This document shows positions 27,920 to 37,460 of a stretch of 64,000 nucleotides of DNA, in pieces. Origin of the DNA: Bacillus sp. F19 (GTDB lineage Bacteria > Bacillota > Bacilli > Bacillales > Bacillaceae); contig CP085711.1 of the NCBI GenBank assembly GCA_023823795.1, positions 248,001-312,000 of the forward strand, in the 5' to 3' direction. A program made the translations under genes and the position numbers. Under the pieces are notes generated by a model, which saw only the letters and a list, made by a program, of their open reading frames with translations, was not told the DNA's origin and ran no database searches. Positions within the stretch are counted from its first letter, which is position 1; each line of letters starts with the position of its first letter.

Positions 27920-28771
27920 TTAACGAGAGAGAATAACATCTGAAATGAGAGGTCGATGGTCTGATGCTAGTGATTCGATAATTTCTGATGATTCGGTTTG
28001 AATACCATGAGTTGTTAGGATATAGTCAATTGTTCGATTGGGTTGATTTGCTGGGAAGGTGTAACCTTCATGATCATGTACTTCTTTCCATGTATCCTTG
28101 AATGTTGAAAACAACGGCGCTAATTCTGGAGATGTTGGTATTGCATTCATGTCACCAATTAAGATTTGCTCTTTATTGCTTTCAGACATTATGTTTAACA
28201 TATCTTCTACTTGCATTTTTCGTATTTTCGGATCGGGTCTATAATCTAAGTGAGTAGAATATACGTTTACTTTAATTCCCTTTACGTTAATTAATGTTTC
28301 TGCGAATCCAGGTAACAACTCAGGTTCTGAAGTGGATCCTTGTGTAGAGAGACGCGTAATTTGTCGATTTTCTGCTTTAAGAATTGGATATTTACTTAGA
28401 ATTGCAACCCCAAATTGACGATTAGGCTGTCCTGCCTGATCTGATGGAAAGTCATAGATTGGAGCGTAAAAATAATGCATATTAAGAGATTCTGCAAGTA
28501 TTTTGATCTCGTTTTCAAAATGACTTCGATCTGCCCAATGTACATCTACCTCTTGCAATCCAATAATATCTGCTTTCGATTCACGAATAACATTAGCAAT
28601 GGATTCTAAGTCATATTGATTATTCATATTATGCCCGTAATGGATATTGTAGCTCATTACCCGAAGTTTTTCGGATTTTCCATTATTACCTTCTGCGGCA
28701 TACGGAGTAGGTTGTAGAGATAAAAATGTGATAAACAACAACATTACTGCTAACCCAAATTTTTTTAACAT
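27920..28771 (-). CDS. Secreted endonuclease/exonuclease/phosphatase-family protein
   Basis: ATG 28771 follows AAAGGAGGAAAGAG; the longer frame to 28813 lacks a binding site. The 283 residues start with a signal peptide (LKKFGLAVMLLFITFLSL) and continue with EEP-fold motifs: VMSYNIHYG, GLQEVD, YSTHLDYRP, GDMNAIPTSPE, TIDYIL and SDHRPL. The family includes DNase I-like nucleases, sphingomyelinases and inositol phosphatases that use a metal and a His-Asp pair. The absence of a sphingomyelinase-type hairpin leaves the substrate open; extracellular nuclease or phosphodiesterase are both plausible. Confidence 0.85.
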   Translation of the reverse strand: MLKKFGLAVMLLFITFLSLQPTPYAAEGNNGKSEKLRVMSYNIHYGHNMNNQYDLESIANVIRESKADIIGLQEVDVHWADRSHFENEIKILAESLNMHYFYAPIYDFPSDQAGQPNRQFGVAILSKYPILKAENRQITRLSTQGSTSEPELLPGFAETLINVKGIKVNVYSTHLDYRPDPKIRKMQVEDMLNIMSESNKEQILIGDMNAIPTSPELAPLFSTFKDTWKEVHDHEGYTFPANQPNRTIDYILTTHGIQTESSEIIESLASDHRPLISDVILSR

Positions 28772-28992
28772 ATTGATTCTCTTTCCTCCTTTAAAAAGAT
28801 TGATAAAAGTCAATTACAAACATTATGATATAGCTGCCAACTTTTTAAGTCTATATAAGAAGTGAGAATTTTACTTATTATTAACGATATTTACAATGCA
28901 TCTTCATAATCCTTATACATTTATACTGGATATGTCAAGGCCGATTATAACTTCACCAAAATGTCCGGTTTAAAAATCCCCAGAAGGAATTC

Positions 28993-29748
28993 TTACGAAC
29001 CCTTCTGTTTTTCCATCTGCAGTTTTTTTTCTTTCATACGATAACTTTCTCCGTTTAGGTTAAATATTCTTGAGTGGTGTAAGAGTCTATCTAACATAGC
29101 GGTCGCGATGATTGGATCACCAATAATATCTCCCCATTCTCCAAATGACTTGTTTGATGTTAAGATAATTGAACCTTTCTCATACCGTCGGGCAATGACT
29201 TGAAATAAATAATGAGCACTATGATGATCGAGTTTCATATAACCCATTTCATCAATGATTAGAAGACTAGGTTTTACAAAAGAACGCAGTTTCTTTTCCA
29301 ACTGCTGATCAAGGTCAGCTTTCCTTAATTGTGATACTAAGTCATGTGCGGAAATAAAGTATGTTTTGTAGCCTTGTGATATAGCTTGCAGCCCAATAGA
29401 AACTGCCAAGTGAGTTTTCCCAATGCCTGATGGACCTAGAAAAATAGGATTCTCATGATTCTTTAAGAATGATAATGTCATCAGTTCTTTTACTCTCCGT
29501 TCGTCAATTGAAGGTTGAACAGTAAAGTCAAACTCATCCATCGTCTTTCGAAACGGGAGTTTTGAAAGTTTTATCAGTGTTTTAGTCGTTCTTTGCTGTC
29601 TTTCAATAAATTCTGCCTCTAATAGGCTGAAGAGAAACGAAGAATATGGTACATTATTTTTAGCTGCTTGATCGGCAAGCGTTGACCATTGTTCTGCGAT
29701 TACGGACAAGTTTAGCTTCTGGCAATACTCATTCATTTTCTCGTTCAT
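28993..29748 (-). CDS. istB: IS21 IstB helper ATPase
   Basis: A 251-residue AAA+ ATPase of the DnaC/IstB type with Walker A GPSGIGKTH and Walker B LLIIDEMGYM. IstB assembles on DNA and directs the IstA transposase to its target. The start codon overlaps the istA stop (TCATGA). The frame appears complete, but with IstA broken it has no partner in this element. Confidence 0.9.
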   Translation of the reverse strand: MNEKMNEYCQKLNLSVIAEQWSTLADQAAKNNVPYSSFLFSLLEAEFIERQQRTTKTLIKLSKLPFRKTMDEFDFTVQPSIDERRVKELMTLSFLKNHENPIFLGPSGIGKTHLAVSIGLQAISQGYKTYFISAHDLVSQLRKADLDQQLEKKLRSFVKPSLLIIDEMGYMKLDHHSAHYLFQVIARRYEKGSIILTSNKSFGEWGDIIGDPIIATAMLDRLLHHSRIFNLNGESYRMKEKKLQMEKQKGS

Positions 29749-30825
29749 GATTCACCTCTCAAGAGGTCATCATAAACTGAGAGAGGACGAGTATTGACGG
29801 ATACTTCGGGAACAGAATGCGGGGCGGCAACCACGGCACTCTGTTTCTTTTTTATTTGATCAGCTAATGAAATGACCGATGCTGGTGTTTGAAATGCTGT
29901 AATCTCTTCACCTTGATAAAAGAAACGAAGTACTCCAGATAATGATTCTTAACCAGGATATCCTTTAACGCATATTCCTTTGAAAGTAGCCACTTGTTTC
30001 CTTTATAAGATAGGGTGCTATCAAAATGAGTCTTACGATAGACACGATAGCTCGTGTCATAATTGATTTTTGGTAATGAACTAAGCTTTTCTTCCGACCA
30101 GCGTTCTTGTGGAGGGACACCTGTGGTATCATTCTTTTTGCGATTGCCGATTCCGTCAAGCCAACGTTCTACTTGAAGATTAATATCTTCAATGGAATCG
30201 AATATTTAGCCCTGTAGGGCTTGCAGGCTTTAGGAATAAAATCATAATAAGCTGCAAATTCCGCAAATCGAGCGTTCCATATCACAATTCCTTGTTCACG
30301 TCCATCTGTCACTGTTCGCATATTATCAAACAGTATTTTCTGCGGAACTCCGCCAAAGTACTTAAAGCTATTAATCAAACATTGGAGGACATGTTCTTGA
30401 TCTTGAGACGTTGTAAACTCCGCATATTTCATTCTGGAGTAACCTAATGTTGCGACAAACATAGAAAGCTTTATTCGCTCTCCGCAGAGAATAATTTCCC
30501 CAATCTCTTTCCAATCCACTTGCATCTGTTCGCCAGGTAAAGTTTCATACCGTACAGAATACTTCTTTTTCTCCTTATCTCTAAAGGGCTTAATGTAATC
30601 TTTTAAAATCGTTTATAAGCGTTCACCGTTAAAAACGCCATCTTCCAGCATCCGTTGATGAAGGTGTTCTTTGTATGAATCCAACTTACTTTTTGTCTTT
30701 TTTCTCTTTTGCTTTGAAGGAGCCGAAGAAGAGTTTATGTATTTCCTAACCGTTCCACGATCTAGCTTTAGTTCTCTCGCAATATCAGAAATAGACATTC
30801 CTCGCTTGTACATATCTTTAATCAT
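29745..30825 (-). pseudogene. istA: IS21 istA transposase, multiply broken
   Basis: ATG 30825 after AAGAGGGGA starts an IstA helix-turn-helix (MIKDMYKRGMSISDIARELK). The frame shifts near 30613, resumes (QVDWKEIGE and later LFDNMRTVTDG of the DDE domain), loses an internal segment near 30190, resumes as VERWLDGIG and ends with SVYDDLLRGES before the TGA that overlaps istB. At least three lesions are visible, so no functional transposase can be made. Confidence 0.85.
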
Positions 30826-30973
30826 AAAAAAATCCCCTCTTGTAATCATGAACCATAGCTCCTCTCAAACCTATGGTTCTATTTTAATTGGGGATTTGGA
30901 TAGTCTACACTTAGTTGGACAGAAAATTTAAGGTCAAGTAGACTACAGTTAACACTTTAGAGGAGAATCTACT

Positions 30974-31258
30974 ATGCCTAAAAAAGAACGTCGAACGTTT
31001 ACAGCTGAATTCAAGCATCAGATCGTACAACTGTACCAAAACGGAAAACCAAGAAAGGATATCATTCGTGAGTATGATCTAACTCCCTCTTCATTCGATA
31101 AATGGGTGAATCAGAGTCAACATTCTGGTTCGTTCAAGGAAAAAGACAATTTGTCCCCAGAAGAAAAGGAACTGATCCAGCTACGGAAACAAAATAAACA
31201 ACTGCAAATGGAGAATGATATTTTAAAGCAAGTCGCGCTGATACTAGGACGAAAGTAA
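30974..31258 (+). CDS. IS3-family OrfA, copy A
   Basis: A 94-residue protein with a helix-turn-helix (HQIVQLYQNGKPRKDIIREY) and a leucine-zipper-like C-terminus (QLQMENDILKQVALIL). ATG 30974 follows GAGGAGAATC. It differs from copy B at a few residues, including Val for Ala near the end. The frame is complete. Confidence 0.85.
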   Translation: MPKKERRTFTAEFKHQIVQLYQNGKPRKDIIREYDLTPSSFDKWVNQSQHSGSFKEKDNLSPEEKELIQLRKQNKQLQMENDILKQVALILGRK

Positions 31259-31260
31259 AT

Positions 31261-31963
31261 GTGATTAAGAATAATCAACACAAATACTCGATATCAGCAA
31301 TGTACAAAGTCCTCCAACTTCCAAGAAGCAACTACTATTATGAAGCAAAAGAAAGAGCTGCAGAGGACGATCTGACCACGACCATTATTGAGATCTTCCA
31401 TGAGAGCCGTCAAAACTATGGAACTCGAAAAATTAAAGCGGAATTACAAAAGAGAGGTCTTCAAGTATCCAGACGAAGGATTGGCCGCGGTAGTAAGTGA
31501 TTTAACATATGTAAGAGTCGATCAAAAATGGCATTATATATGTGTCTTTGTTGATCTCTTTAATCGAGAAATTATTGGTTTTAGCACGGGTCAGCATAAA
31601 GATGCGGCTCTGGTTTATCGTGCTTTTGCGTCCATTAAAGAAGACCTTCGCAAGATTGAGTTTTTCCACACAGACCATGGAAGCGAGTTTAAAAACAAGC
31701 TGATTGACGAGGCGCTGGAGACATTTAATATCAAGCGGTCATTAAGTATGAAGGGCTGCCCATACGACAATGCAGTAGCAGAAGCCACATTTAAAATCAT
31801 CAAAACAGAGTTTGTCAGAGGAAAACATTTTACTAGTCTAGAAGAGTTGGCAAGAGAATTTCAAGACTATGTCCATTGGTTTAACCATATTCGAATTCAC
31901 GGAACATTAGGATATTTAAGCCCGATTGCTTACAAACTTGAACACCTTAAAAAAACTGTCTAG
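31261..31963 (+). pseudogene. IS3-family orfB, copy A, frameshifted by deletion
   Basis: The frame starts at GTG 31261 (IKNNQHKYSISAMYKVLQ) and reaches RRRIGRG, where a 131-bp deletion joins it out of frame to the DDE domain (VVSDLTYVRVDQKW, FFHTDHGSEFKN, AVAEATFKII). The DDE domain itself is complete to TAG 31961-31963, unlike copy B, which has the opposite lesion. Confidence 0.85.
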
Positions 31964-31981
31964 TTTTGTGTTGACAATCCA

Positions 31982-32045
31982 CATTTGTAAAAGGTGAAAC
32001 AAAAGCAGCGAAGAGTAGGGTGAACATCAATCCCCATTTTTTCAT
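31982..32045 (-). pseudogene. Signal-peptide start of a secreted protein, cut by IS copy A
   Basis: On the minus strand GAGGTG precedes ATG 32045 and the codons MKKWGLMFTLLFAAFVSPFT, a clear signal peptide. The IS end at 31981 interrupts it. The rest of the gene is not found on the other side of the IS, where IS21 DNA lies instead. Confidence 0.6.
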
Positions 32046-32447
32046 AGACTGTTACACCTCATAATAGTCTGATTTCACCTACAATATTAAAGTAAAAGAT
32101 CTATGTTTCGAATCGTTCTGCCGATTTTTCACAAAAATTAACTATGTATTAATAAAATATTAATAATTTAAAGATACTGAAACAAAAGAAATACTTACAT
32201 ATGAGCCATTTTTCATATTTTACCAATATTTGTTAAAGTGTATAAACAAGTGAAATGTTCATTAAAAAATCCAACTATATAAAGCTTCCTTCTTATTAAT
32301 CGGGCCTTATGAGGGATAATCGATAGATATTATCGAGGTGTGAAATAATAGAAAAGACTCACGTTTCTTTGATGGGTGAAAAGTAAATCTAGATTCTATC
32401 GAACTATTTTTTAAAAAACACAGGAAAAATCTACTGTTTTTTCAATG

Positions 32448-32500
32448 TTTACTGTTGTTTTACGGCAATATTAAAGTTTCTTAATAACCATTCCCTAAGA
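32448..32500 (+). promoter_or_regulatory. Candidate Pho box upstream of phoD
   Basis: Four TTTACA-like hexamers recur at 11-bp steps: TTTACT (32448), TTTACG (32459), ATTAAA (32470) and TTAATA (32481), followed by a -10-like TAAGAT near 32493. This spacing is that of PhoP-binding direct repeats in Bacillus. The rest of 31982-32447 shows no gene apart from the IS-truncated fragment. Confidence 0.5.
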
Positions 32501-32534
32501 TTGAAAATGGAAATATTACGAGGGAGTGATTAAA

Positions 32535-34157
32535 ATGAAAAAAATTGATCTTCAATCAGAAATGCTAGACCGTAGAAATTTCTTTAAAAAGACAGGTAAA
32601 GGAGTGGCTATTGCGCTAGGTGCTTCGCTTATTCCTACATTGTCAATGAATGTGGCAGCGGCGGAATCCACATCCAATGAATCTAGCAATATCGCTTATC
32701 CTTTTACACTAGGAATTGCTTCAGGTGACCCGCTGCCAGATGGGGTTGTTTTGTGGACAAGACTTGCCCCAGATCCATTGAATGGAGGGGGCATGCCAAA
32801 CCATCCATTCCCTGTACAATGGGAGGTTTCCCTTGATGCCAATTTTATCAATGTCGTGAAAAGAGGAACGGAACTTTCTAAACCTCAACTAGCTCATTCT
32901 GTCCATGTTGAAGTGGATGGCTTAGAACCTGCTACATGGTATTATTACCGTTTTAAATCTCAATCCGATTTCAGTTCAGTAGGCAGAACGAAGACAGCGC
33001 CTGCCTATAATAGTCAAGTAGACGAGCTAAAATTCGCATTTGCTTCTTGCCAAAGCTGGCCAATTGGCTTTTACACAGCTTATCAGCATATGGCCAAGGA
33101 TGATCTAGATTTGGTCATTCACTTAGGGGATTATATTTATGAAGGGGAACATGACACAGCGATTCGCCCAATCGATCAAGTTTTTCCAGAAATTTATACG
33201 CTTGATGACTATCGTAACCGTTTTGCCTTATATAAATCAGACAGTGATTTGCAAGCGGCTCACGCGAATTTCCCGTGGATCGTAGCTTTTGATGACCATG
33301 AAGTAGATAACAACTGGGCTGGAGAGGTTCCCCAAGATCCTCATAAACAATCACGAAAAGATTTCTTAGAACGGAGAGCTGTGGCCTTCCAAGCTTATTA
33401 CGAACATATGCCGCTTCGCCGGACGTCTTTACCAAATAGAAGCGATATCCAACTTTATCGACGACTATCCTTTGGTAATTTGGTCGATTTTAATGTATTA
33501 GACACACGTCAATACAGAGATGACCAAGCCAATGGGGATGGACGGAGTCCACAAACACCTGAATCTTTGGATCCAGCACGTACCATTTTAGGTGAACAAC
33601 AGGAGCGTTGGTTACTGGATGGCCTTGCTGAGTCACAGTCCAAATGGAATGTTATGGCCCAGCAAGTAACCTTTGCCCAAAGAGAAGTTCAAGAAGGACC
33701 TGGCGAGCTTTATAGTATGGACGGATGGGACGGATATCGTCCGAACCGCGATCGTATATTATCTTTTATTAAAGAGAACGGAATTTCTAATTTTGTCGTT
33801 CTGACTGGTGATGTACACTGCAATTATGTAAATGAAATCAGAGAGGATTTCAGAGATCCGAACTCGATCAATCTCGGAGTTGAGTTTATCGGAACATCGA
33901 TTACATCTGGTGGGGACGGGTCCGATGTAAGACCTGACACTCCAGTTATACTAAAAGAAAATCCACATACTAAATTTGTTAATAACCAACGCGGTTACGT
34001 TCGCTGCAAACTAACCCAGGAAACTTGGCAAGCGGATTTTATGGTCGTTCCATATGTATCGAGACCGGGCGCACCAATCTCAACACGTGCATCTTTCATA
34101 ATTAAAGATGGAAAAGCTAGTGTGCAGCAAGTAGCAGGAGAAGCGGTTTTAAGTTAA
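32535..34157 (+). CDS. phoD: PhoD-family alkaline phosphatase/phosphodiesterase, Tat-exported
   Basis: ATG 32535 follows GAGGGAGTG. The 540-residue protein begins with a twin-arginine signal (LDRRNFFKKTGKGVAIALG; Arg13-Arg14), so it is folded in the cytoplasm and exported by Tat. The mature part carries PhoD motifs ASCQSW, HLGDYIYEG, FDDHEVDNNW and LTGDVHCNYV, which bind the Fe/Ca site. PhoD releases phosphate from phosphodiesters and monoesters, including teichoic acids, under phosphate starvation. A candidate Pho box supports PhoPR control. tatAd/tatCd, often linked to phoD, are not adjacent. Confidence 0.92.
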   Translation: MKKIDLQSEMLDRRNFFKKTGKGVAIALGASLIPTLSMNVAAAESTSNESSNIAYPFTLGIASGDPLPDGVVLWTRLAPDPLNGGGMPNHPFPVQWEVSLDANFINVVKRGTELSKPQLAHSVHVEVDGLEPATWYYYRFKSQSDFSSVGRTKTAPAYNSQVDELKFAFASCQSWPIGFYTAYQHMAKDDLDLVIHLGDYIYEGEHDTAIRPIDQVFPEIYTLDDYRNRFALYKSDSDLQAAHANFPWIVAFDDHEVDNNWAGEVPQDPHKQSRKDFLERRAVAFQAYYEHMPLRRTSLPNRSDIQLYRRLSFGNLVDFNVLDTRQYRDDQANGDGRSPQTPESLDPARTILGEQQERWLLDGLAESQSKWNVMAQQVTFAQREVQEGPGELYSMDGWDGYRPNRDRILSFIKENGISNFVVLTGDVHCNYVNEIREDFRDPNSINLGVEFIGTSITSGGDGSDVRPDTPVILKENPHTKFVNNQRGYVRCKLTQETWQADFMVVPYVSRPGAPISTRASFIIKDGKASVQQVAGEAVLS

Positions 34158-34220
34158 AAATGAATCATTCAAATGGATTTTCGAATAACTTTTCGCACTA
34201 ATTTTTCAATAATAGGTTTA

Positions 34221-34279
34221 GGATGATACGAGGAAATTAAGAATGAATTTTCTCCACACCTGCCTCGTACATCCCTTTT
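34221..34279 (+). terminator. Terminator after phoD
   Basis: GGATGATACGAGG pairs with CCTCGTACATCC (one bulge), with a 29-nt loop and CTTTT. Confidence 0.65.
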
Positions 34280-34346
34280 GCTAGATTACTAAATTTTAAT
34301 ATATTACTAAGTGAGTGATCCATTCTAAAAAAATGGGATATTGTTA

Positions 34347-34677
34347 TGAAAAAGAGAAAAGGCTTTGCTATAGCTTTATGTAACTTTATTCATGTATCCA
34401 CGCACAATGATGGGTTCTGCAGGTAACGTTTTCGCTTCTTATTAGAATTCGTAAATCCATATGCTTCAGTAGATTGGGATCCTATGGACAATACAAGGCA
34501 GATTTTCACTCACATACAATCGAAAGTGATGGCAACAACACTCCAGCGGAAATGGCGGAAGACTTCTATGCAAATGGTTTTGATGTGTTTGCCATCACTG
34601 ACCATAATTTTACAAGCTCCACATTGGATAGGACAGATAGGCCAGCAACAATAATTGACAACTTCGTAATCCATTAA
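34347..34677 (+). pseudogene. Secreted PHP-domain phosphoesterase, decayed
   Basis: A signal-peptide-like start (MKKRKGFAIALCNFIHV) at 34347 is broken by stops and a frame change, then a PHP-domain N-terminus follows: QYKADFHSHTIESDGNNTP and DVFAITDHNF, which hold the metal-binding histidines. The frame ends at TAA 34675-34677 after about 68 codons, far short of the family length. It probably was another extracellular phosphoesterase beside phoD. Confidence 0.6.
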
Positions 34678-34779
34678 ATGTCCCTACCCAACTAGGATTT
34701 TTTTTCGTAACTAAGAGGTAGAAGAGTGAAGTTGAATTAGCAATGCAAAAAAGGATCTTCAGTTTTGATATTATCCCCT

Positions 34780-35358
34780 TATAGTAGACAGTAAAAAGAA
34801 AGGTTTGTACTGTTTATTTTGGAGGGGATTTTTTCATGGGGAAAATTAGAAAGACTTATACAAAAGAGATTAAATTAAAAGCAATTAATTTGTACATAAA
34901 TGATATGGGGATTAGATCAATTTCTAAAGAGTTGGGTATAGGATATACAACTATCCAAAGATGGATATCTCATTATAAAAGTGAAGGAGTCCAAGGCTTA
35001 GAGGAAAAAAGAGGAACATCACGTAGCCAGTTTAAAGGTAGACCTAACAAAGATTATGAAAGTGAGGCAGAAAAAATAAATCGATTAGAAGCAGAAAATG
35101 CCTTTCTAAAAAAGCTCTTAGCTGCGAAAAGGGGGATGTTAAAAGAAAAGAAAAATCGTTAGTATATAGAATAATCCATGAACTTAAAAAACAATTTAGT
35201 ATCATCACCTTATGTAAAATAGCCGGTGTTTCAAAGAGTGGTTATTATAAATGGTTTAAACGCCAAAATAACCCTTCAAAAAAAGAGCTGGAAGATCAAT
35301 CAATTGTAACAAAAATTATTAAATGCCAACAAGATCCTGATATTAATTGGAGTTATGG
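34780..35358 (+). mobile_element. IS150-like element, 3' part removed by IS copy B
   Basis: A second, different IS150-type element supplies orfA (34836-35162) and the first part of orfB (to 35358: LVYRIIHELKKQFSIITLCK, GYYKWFKRQNN). It is cut within orfB, at codons for NWSYGG, by the left end of IS copy B. Its distal half is not on the far side of copy B, so DNA was lost after insertion. The left boundary is approximate. Confidence 0.75.
34836..35162 (+). CDS. IS150-like OrfA (second type)
   Basis: A 108-residue protein from ATG 34836 after GGAGGGG, with a helix-turn-helix (GIRSISKELGIGYTTIQRWI) and a C-terminal coiled region (EKINRLEAENAFLKKLLAA) typical of OrfA. The frame is intact but the matching orfB is truncated, so the element cannot move on its own. 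Confidence 0.8.
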   Translation: MGKIRKTYTKEIKLKAINLYINDMGIRSISKELGIGYTTIQRWISHYKSEGVQGLEEKRGTSRSQFKGRPNKDYESEAEKINRLEAENAFLKKLLAAKRGMLKEKKNR

Positions 35359-35435
35359 TGGATAGTCTACACTTAGTTGGACAGAAAATTTAAGGTCAAG
35401 TAGACTACAGTTAACACTTTAGAGGAGAATCTACT

Positions 35436-35720
35436 ATGCCTAAAAAAGAACGTCGAACGTTTACAGCTGAATTCAAGCATCAGATCGTACAACTGTACCA
35501 AAATGGAAAAACAAGAAAGGATATCATTCGTGAGTATGATCTAACTCCCTCTTCATTCGATAAATGGGTGAATCAGAGTCAACATTCTGGTTCGTTCAAG
35601 GAAAAAGACAATTTGTCCCCAGAAGAAAAGGAACTGATCCAGCTATGGAAACAAAATAAACAACTGCAAATGGAGAATGATATTTTAAAGCAAGCCGCGC
35701 TGATACTAGGACGAAAGTAA
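35436..35720 (+). CDS. IS3-family OrfA, copy B
   Basis: A 94-residue helix-turn-helix protein nearly identical to copy A OrfA, starting at ATG 35436. Differences include Thr for Pro in GKTRKD and Trp for Arg in LIQLWKQ. The frame is complete. Confidence 0.85.
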   Translation: MPKKERRTFTAEFKHQIVQLYQNGKTRKDIIREYDLTPSSFDKWVNQSQHSGSFKEKDNLSPEEKELIQLWKQNKQLQMENDILKQAALILGRK

Positions 35721-35722
35721 AT

Positions 35723-36554
35723 GTGATTAAGAATAATCAACACAAATACTCGATATCAGCAATGTGCAAAGTCCTCCAACTTCCAAGAAGCAACTACTAT
35801 TATGAAGCAAAAGAAAGAGGTGCAGAGGACGATCTGACCACGACCATTATTGAGATCTTCCATGAGAGTCGTCAAAACTATGGAACTCGAAAGATTAAAG
35901 CGGAATTACAAAAGAGAGGTCTTCAAGTATCCAGACGAAGGATTGGCCGGATCATGAATGAGCAAGGCCTTGTTTCAACGTATACAGTTGCCCAGTTCAG
36001 ACCTCATTCAACAACGTGCAATGAATCTACTCAAAGAAACGAATTAAACCGTGAGTTTAACCAGGATGAAGAGTTGGCCGCGGTAGTAAGTGATTTAACA
36101 TATGTAAGAGTCGATCAAAAATGGCATTATATATGTGTCTTTGTTGATCTCTTTAATCGAGAAATTATTGGTTTTAGCACGGGTCAGCATAAAGATGCGG
36201 CTCTGGTTTATCGTGCTTTTGCGTCCATTAAAGAAGACCTTCGCAAGATTGAGTTTTTCCACACAGACCGTGGAAGCGAGTTTAAAAACAAGCTGATTGA
36301 CGAGGCGCTGGAGACATTTAATATCAAGCGGTCATTAAGTATGAAGGGCTGCCCATACGACAATGCAGTAGCAGAAGCCACATTTAAAATCATCAAAACA
36401 GAGTTTGTCAGAGGAAAATTTTACTAGTCTAGAAGAGTTGGCAAGAGAATTTCAAGACTATGTCCATTGGTTTAACCATATTCGAATTCACGGAACATTA
36501 GGATATTTAAGCCCGATTGCTTACAAACTTGAACACCTTAAAAAAACTGTCTAG
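35723..36554 (+). pseudogene. IS3-family orfB, copy B, frameshifted near its end
   Basis: This copy has the full HTH_21 region (NYGTRKIKAELQKRGLQVSR, RIMNEQGLVSTY) and DDE residues (VSDLTYVRV, HTDRGSEF, AVAEATFKII). A 2-bp deletion relative to copy A makes the protein end at RGKFY, TAG 36425-36427. The original end (TAG 36552-36554) is still present in the shifted frame. Confidence 0.85.
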
Positions 36555-36572
36555 TTTTGTGTTGACAATCCA

Positions 36573-36628
36573 ATTTTTATTCCGGCTATATTGTGGATTT
36601 TAACATCGGCTTTAACAGGATAAGCCAT
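36573..36628 (-). pseudogene. Start of an unidentified gene cut by IS copy B
   Basis: On the minus strand AAAGGAG precedes ATG 36628 and the codons MAYPVKADVKIHNIAGIKI, which run into the right end of copy B. The remainder of the gene is absent. No family recognised. Confidence 0.5.
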
Positions 36629-37022
36629 AAACTTCTCCTTTCCTCATTATTAAAACGAAAGCCACCCATTACTTTAATAGAACATTATTTATTAAGTAAC
36701 ACCCTTTCCTATTATTCGTTCTCAAAGATGCGTCTTAAACGATACCGATAAACCATGTTTGTCCAGGCGTCTTATCGTATAATATCCTCATCTGTCCACA
36801 CTACCTTTAAATGATGAAATGGAGAAATTCAAAATAACTATTCTAAGTTGTTTGCACGTTTCTTTCTAATCTCCATATATAAAGTTGCTTTAGGTACACT
36901 AGTGAGTTTCACATCTGTTGGCCGAAGGAATAAAATTATACAAAAATTGTACACAGTTATGAAACACTATAAAGGCTATAATAAAAATGAGAACAGGATA
37001 TATTTGGGGGAGGATGAGGTAT
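36629..37022. other. Intergenic region before the universal stress gene
   Basis: No gene is supported. A promoter-like TTGTAC (near 36946) and TATAAA (near 36968) may serve the downstream gene, but the spacer is only about 15 bp. Confidence 0.35.
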
Positions 37023-37460
37023 ATGTTAACTTTTTTCTCAAGAATTGTAGTACCTTATGATGGTTCTGAATTAAGTAAAAAAGCATTGGAAACGGCCATA
37101 AGGCTGGCAAAACAAGATGAAGGAACCGAATTAAATGTTATCACGGTTGTGGACCAACCAACTAACATGGCTTTCTACGCTACTTATAATTTAGATACGT
37201 TACGTGAGGCTAATTTAAGTGCAGCAAAAGAAATGCTTGATGAAGTAGAGCAAAAGCTGAAAAATTTACCAAACAAGACAGGGACATTCATTTTGGAAGG
37301 AAGCCCTGCTTATGAGATTGTGGATTTTATAAAACAGGATGACGCCGATCTGGTTGTAATGGGAAGCCGCGGATTGAGCGGATTAAAAGAACTGTTTCTG
37401 GGCAGCGTTAGCCATTATGTGGTGCAAAAGGTCACGTGCCAGGTTTTTATCGTTAAATAA
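37023..37460 (+). CDS. Universal stress protein (UspA family)
   Basis: I chose ATG 37023, preceded by GGAGGATGAGGT. The 145 residues form one Usp domain: RIVVPYDGSELSKKAL at the start and, near the end, VVMGSRGLSGLKELFLGSVSHYVV, the G-x2-G-x9-G(S/T) ATP-binding pattern. Usp proteins bind ATP and help survival under stress by mechanisms that are poorly defined. It is a single-gene unit. Confidence 0.9.
   Translation: MLTFFSRIVVPYDGSELSKKALETAIRLAKQDEGTELNVITVVDQPTNMAFYATYNLDTLREANLSAAKEMLDEVEQKLKNLPNKTGTFILEGSPAYEIVDFIKQDDADLVVMGSRGLSGLKELFLGSVSHYVVQKVTCQVFIVK

Larger units (their letters stand above)
28933..30896 (-). mobile_element. IS21-family element, inactive
   Basis: The element holds istB intact and istA broken, both on the minus strand. 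The ends resemble each other around AAATCCCC (near 28971 on plus; near 30890 on minus). The right end is cut off by the start of an IS3-family copy at 30897, and the left limit is approximate. Confidence 0.75.
30897..31981 (+). mobile_element. IS3-family insertion sequence, copy A (internally deleted)
   Basis: Ends are TGGATAGTCTACACTTAGTT on the left and, reverse-complemented, TGGATTGTCAACACAAAACT on the right, typical IS3 imperfect repeats. It is 1085 bp against 1214 bp in copy B at 35359. The loss is a 131-bp deletion in orfB between two TTGGCCG direct repeats. Both copies point the same way and flank the phoD region. Confidence 0.9.
35359..36572 (+). mobile_element. IS3-family insertion sequence, copy B
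   Basis: 1214 bp with the same terminal repeats and orientation as copy A. It inserted into the IS150-like element. Its orfB has lost two bases near 36415, which truncates the transposase; copy A is intact at that position. No clear target duplication is seen on either side, which fits later deletion or recombination at its ends. Confidence 0.9.

Noticed and set aside
30897..36572. Composite transposon carrying phoD between two IS copies
   Set aside because: The copies are in direct orientation, but copy B is nested in another IS, both are damaged, and no target duplication frames the whole, so mobility as one unit is not supported.
36987..37022. Longer start of the universal stress protein
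   Set aside because: The added residues do not fit the family, which begins with a strand such as RIVVPYDGS shortly after ATG 37023, and that ATG has a better binding site.
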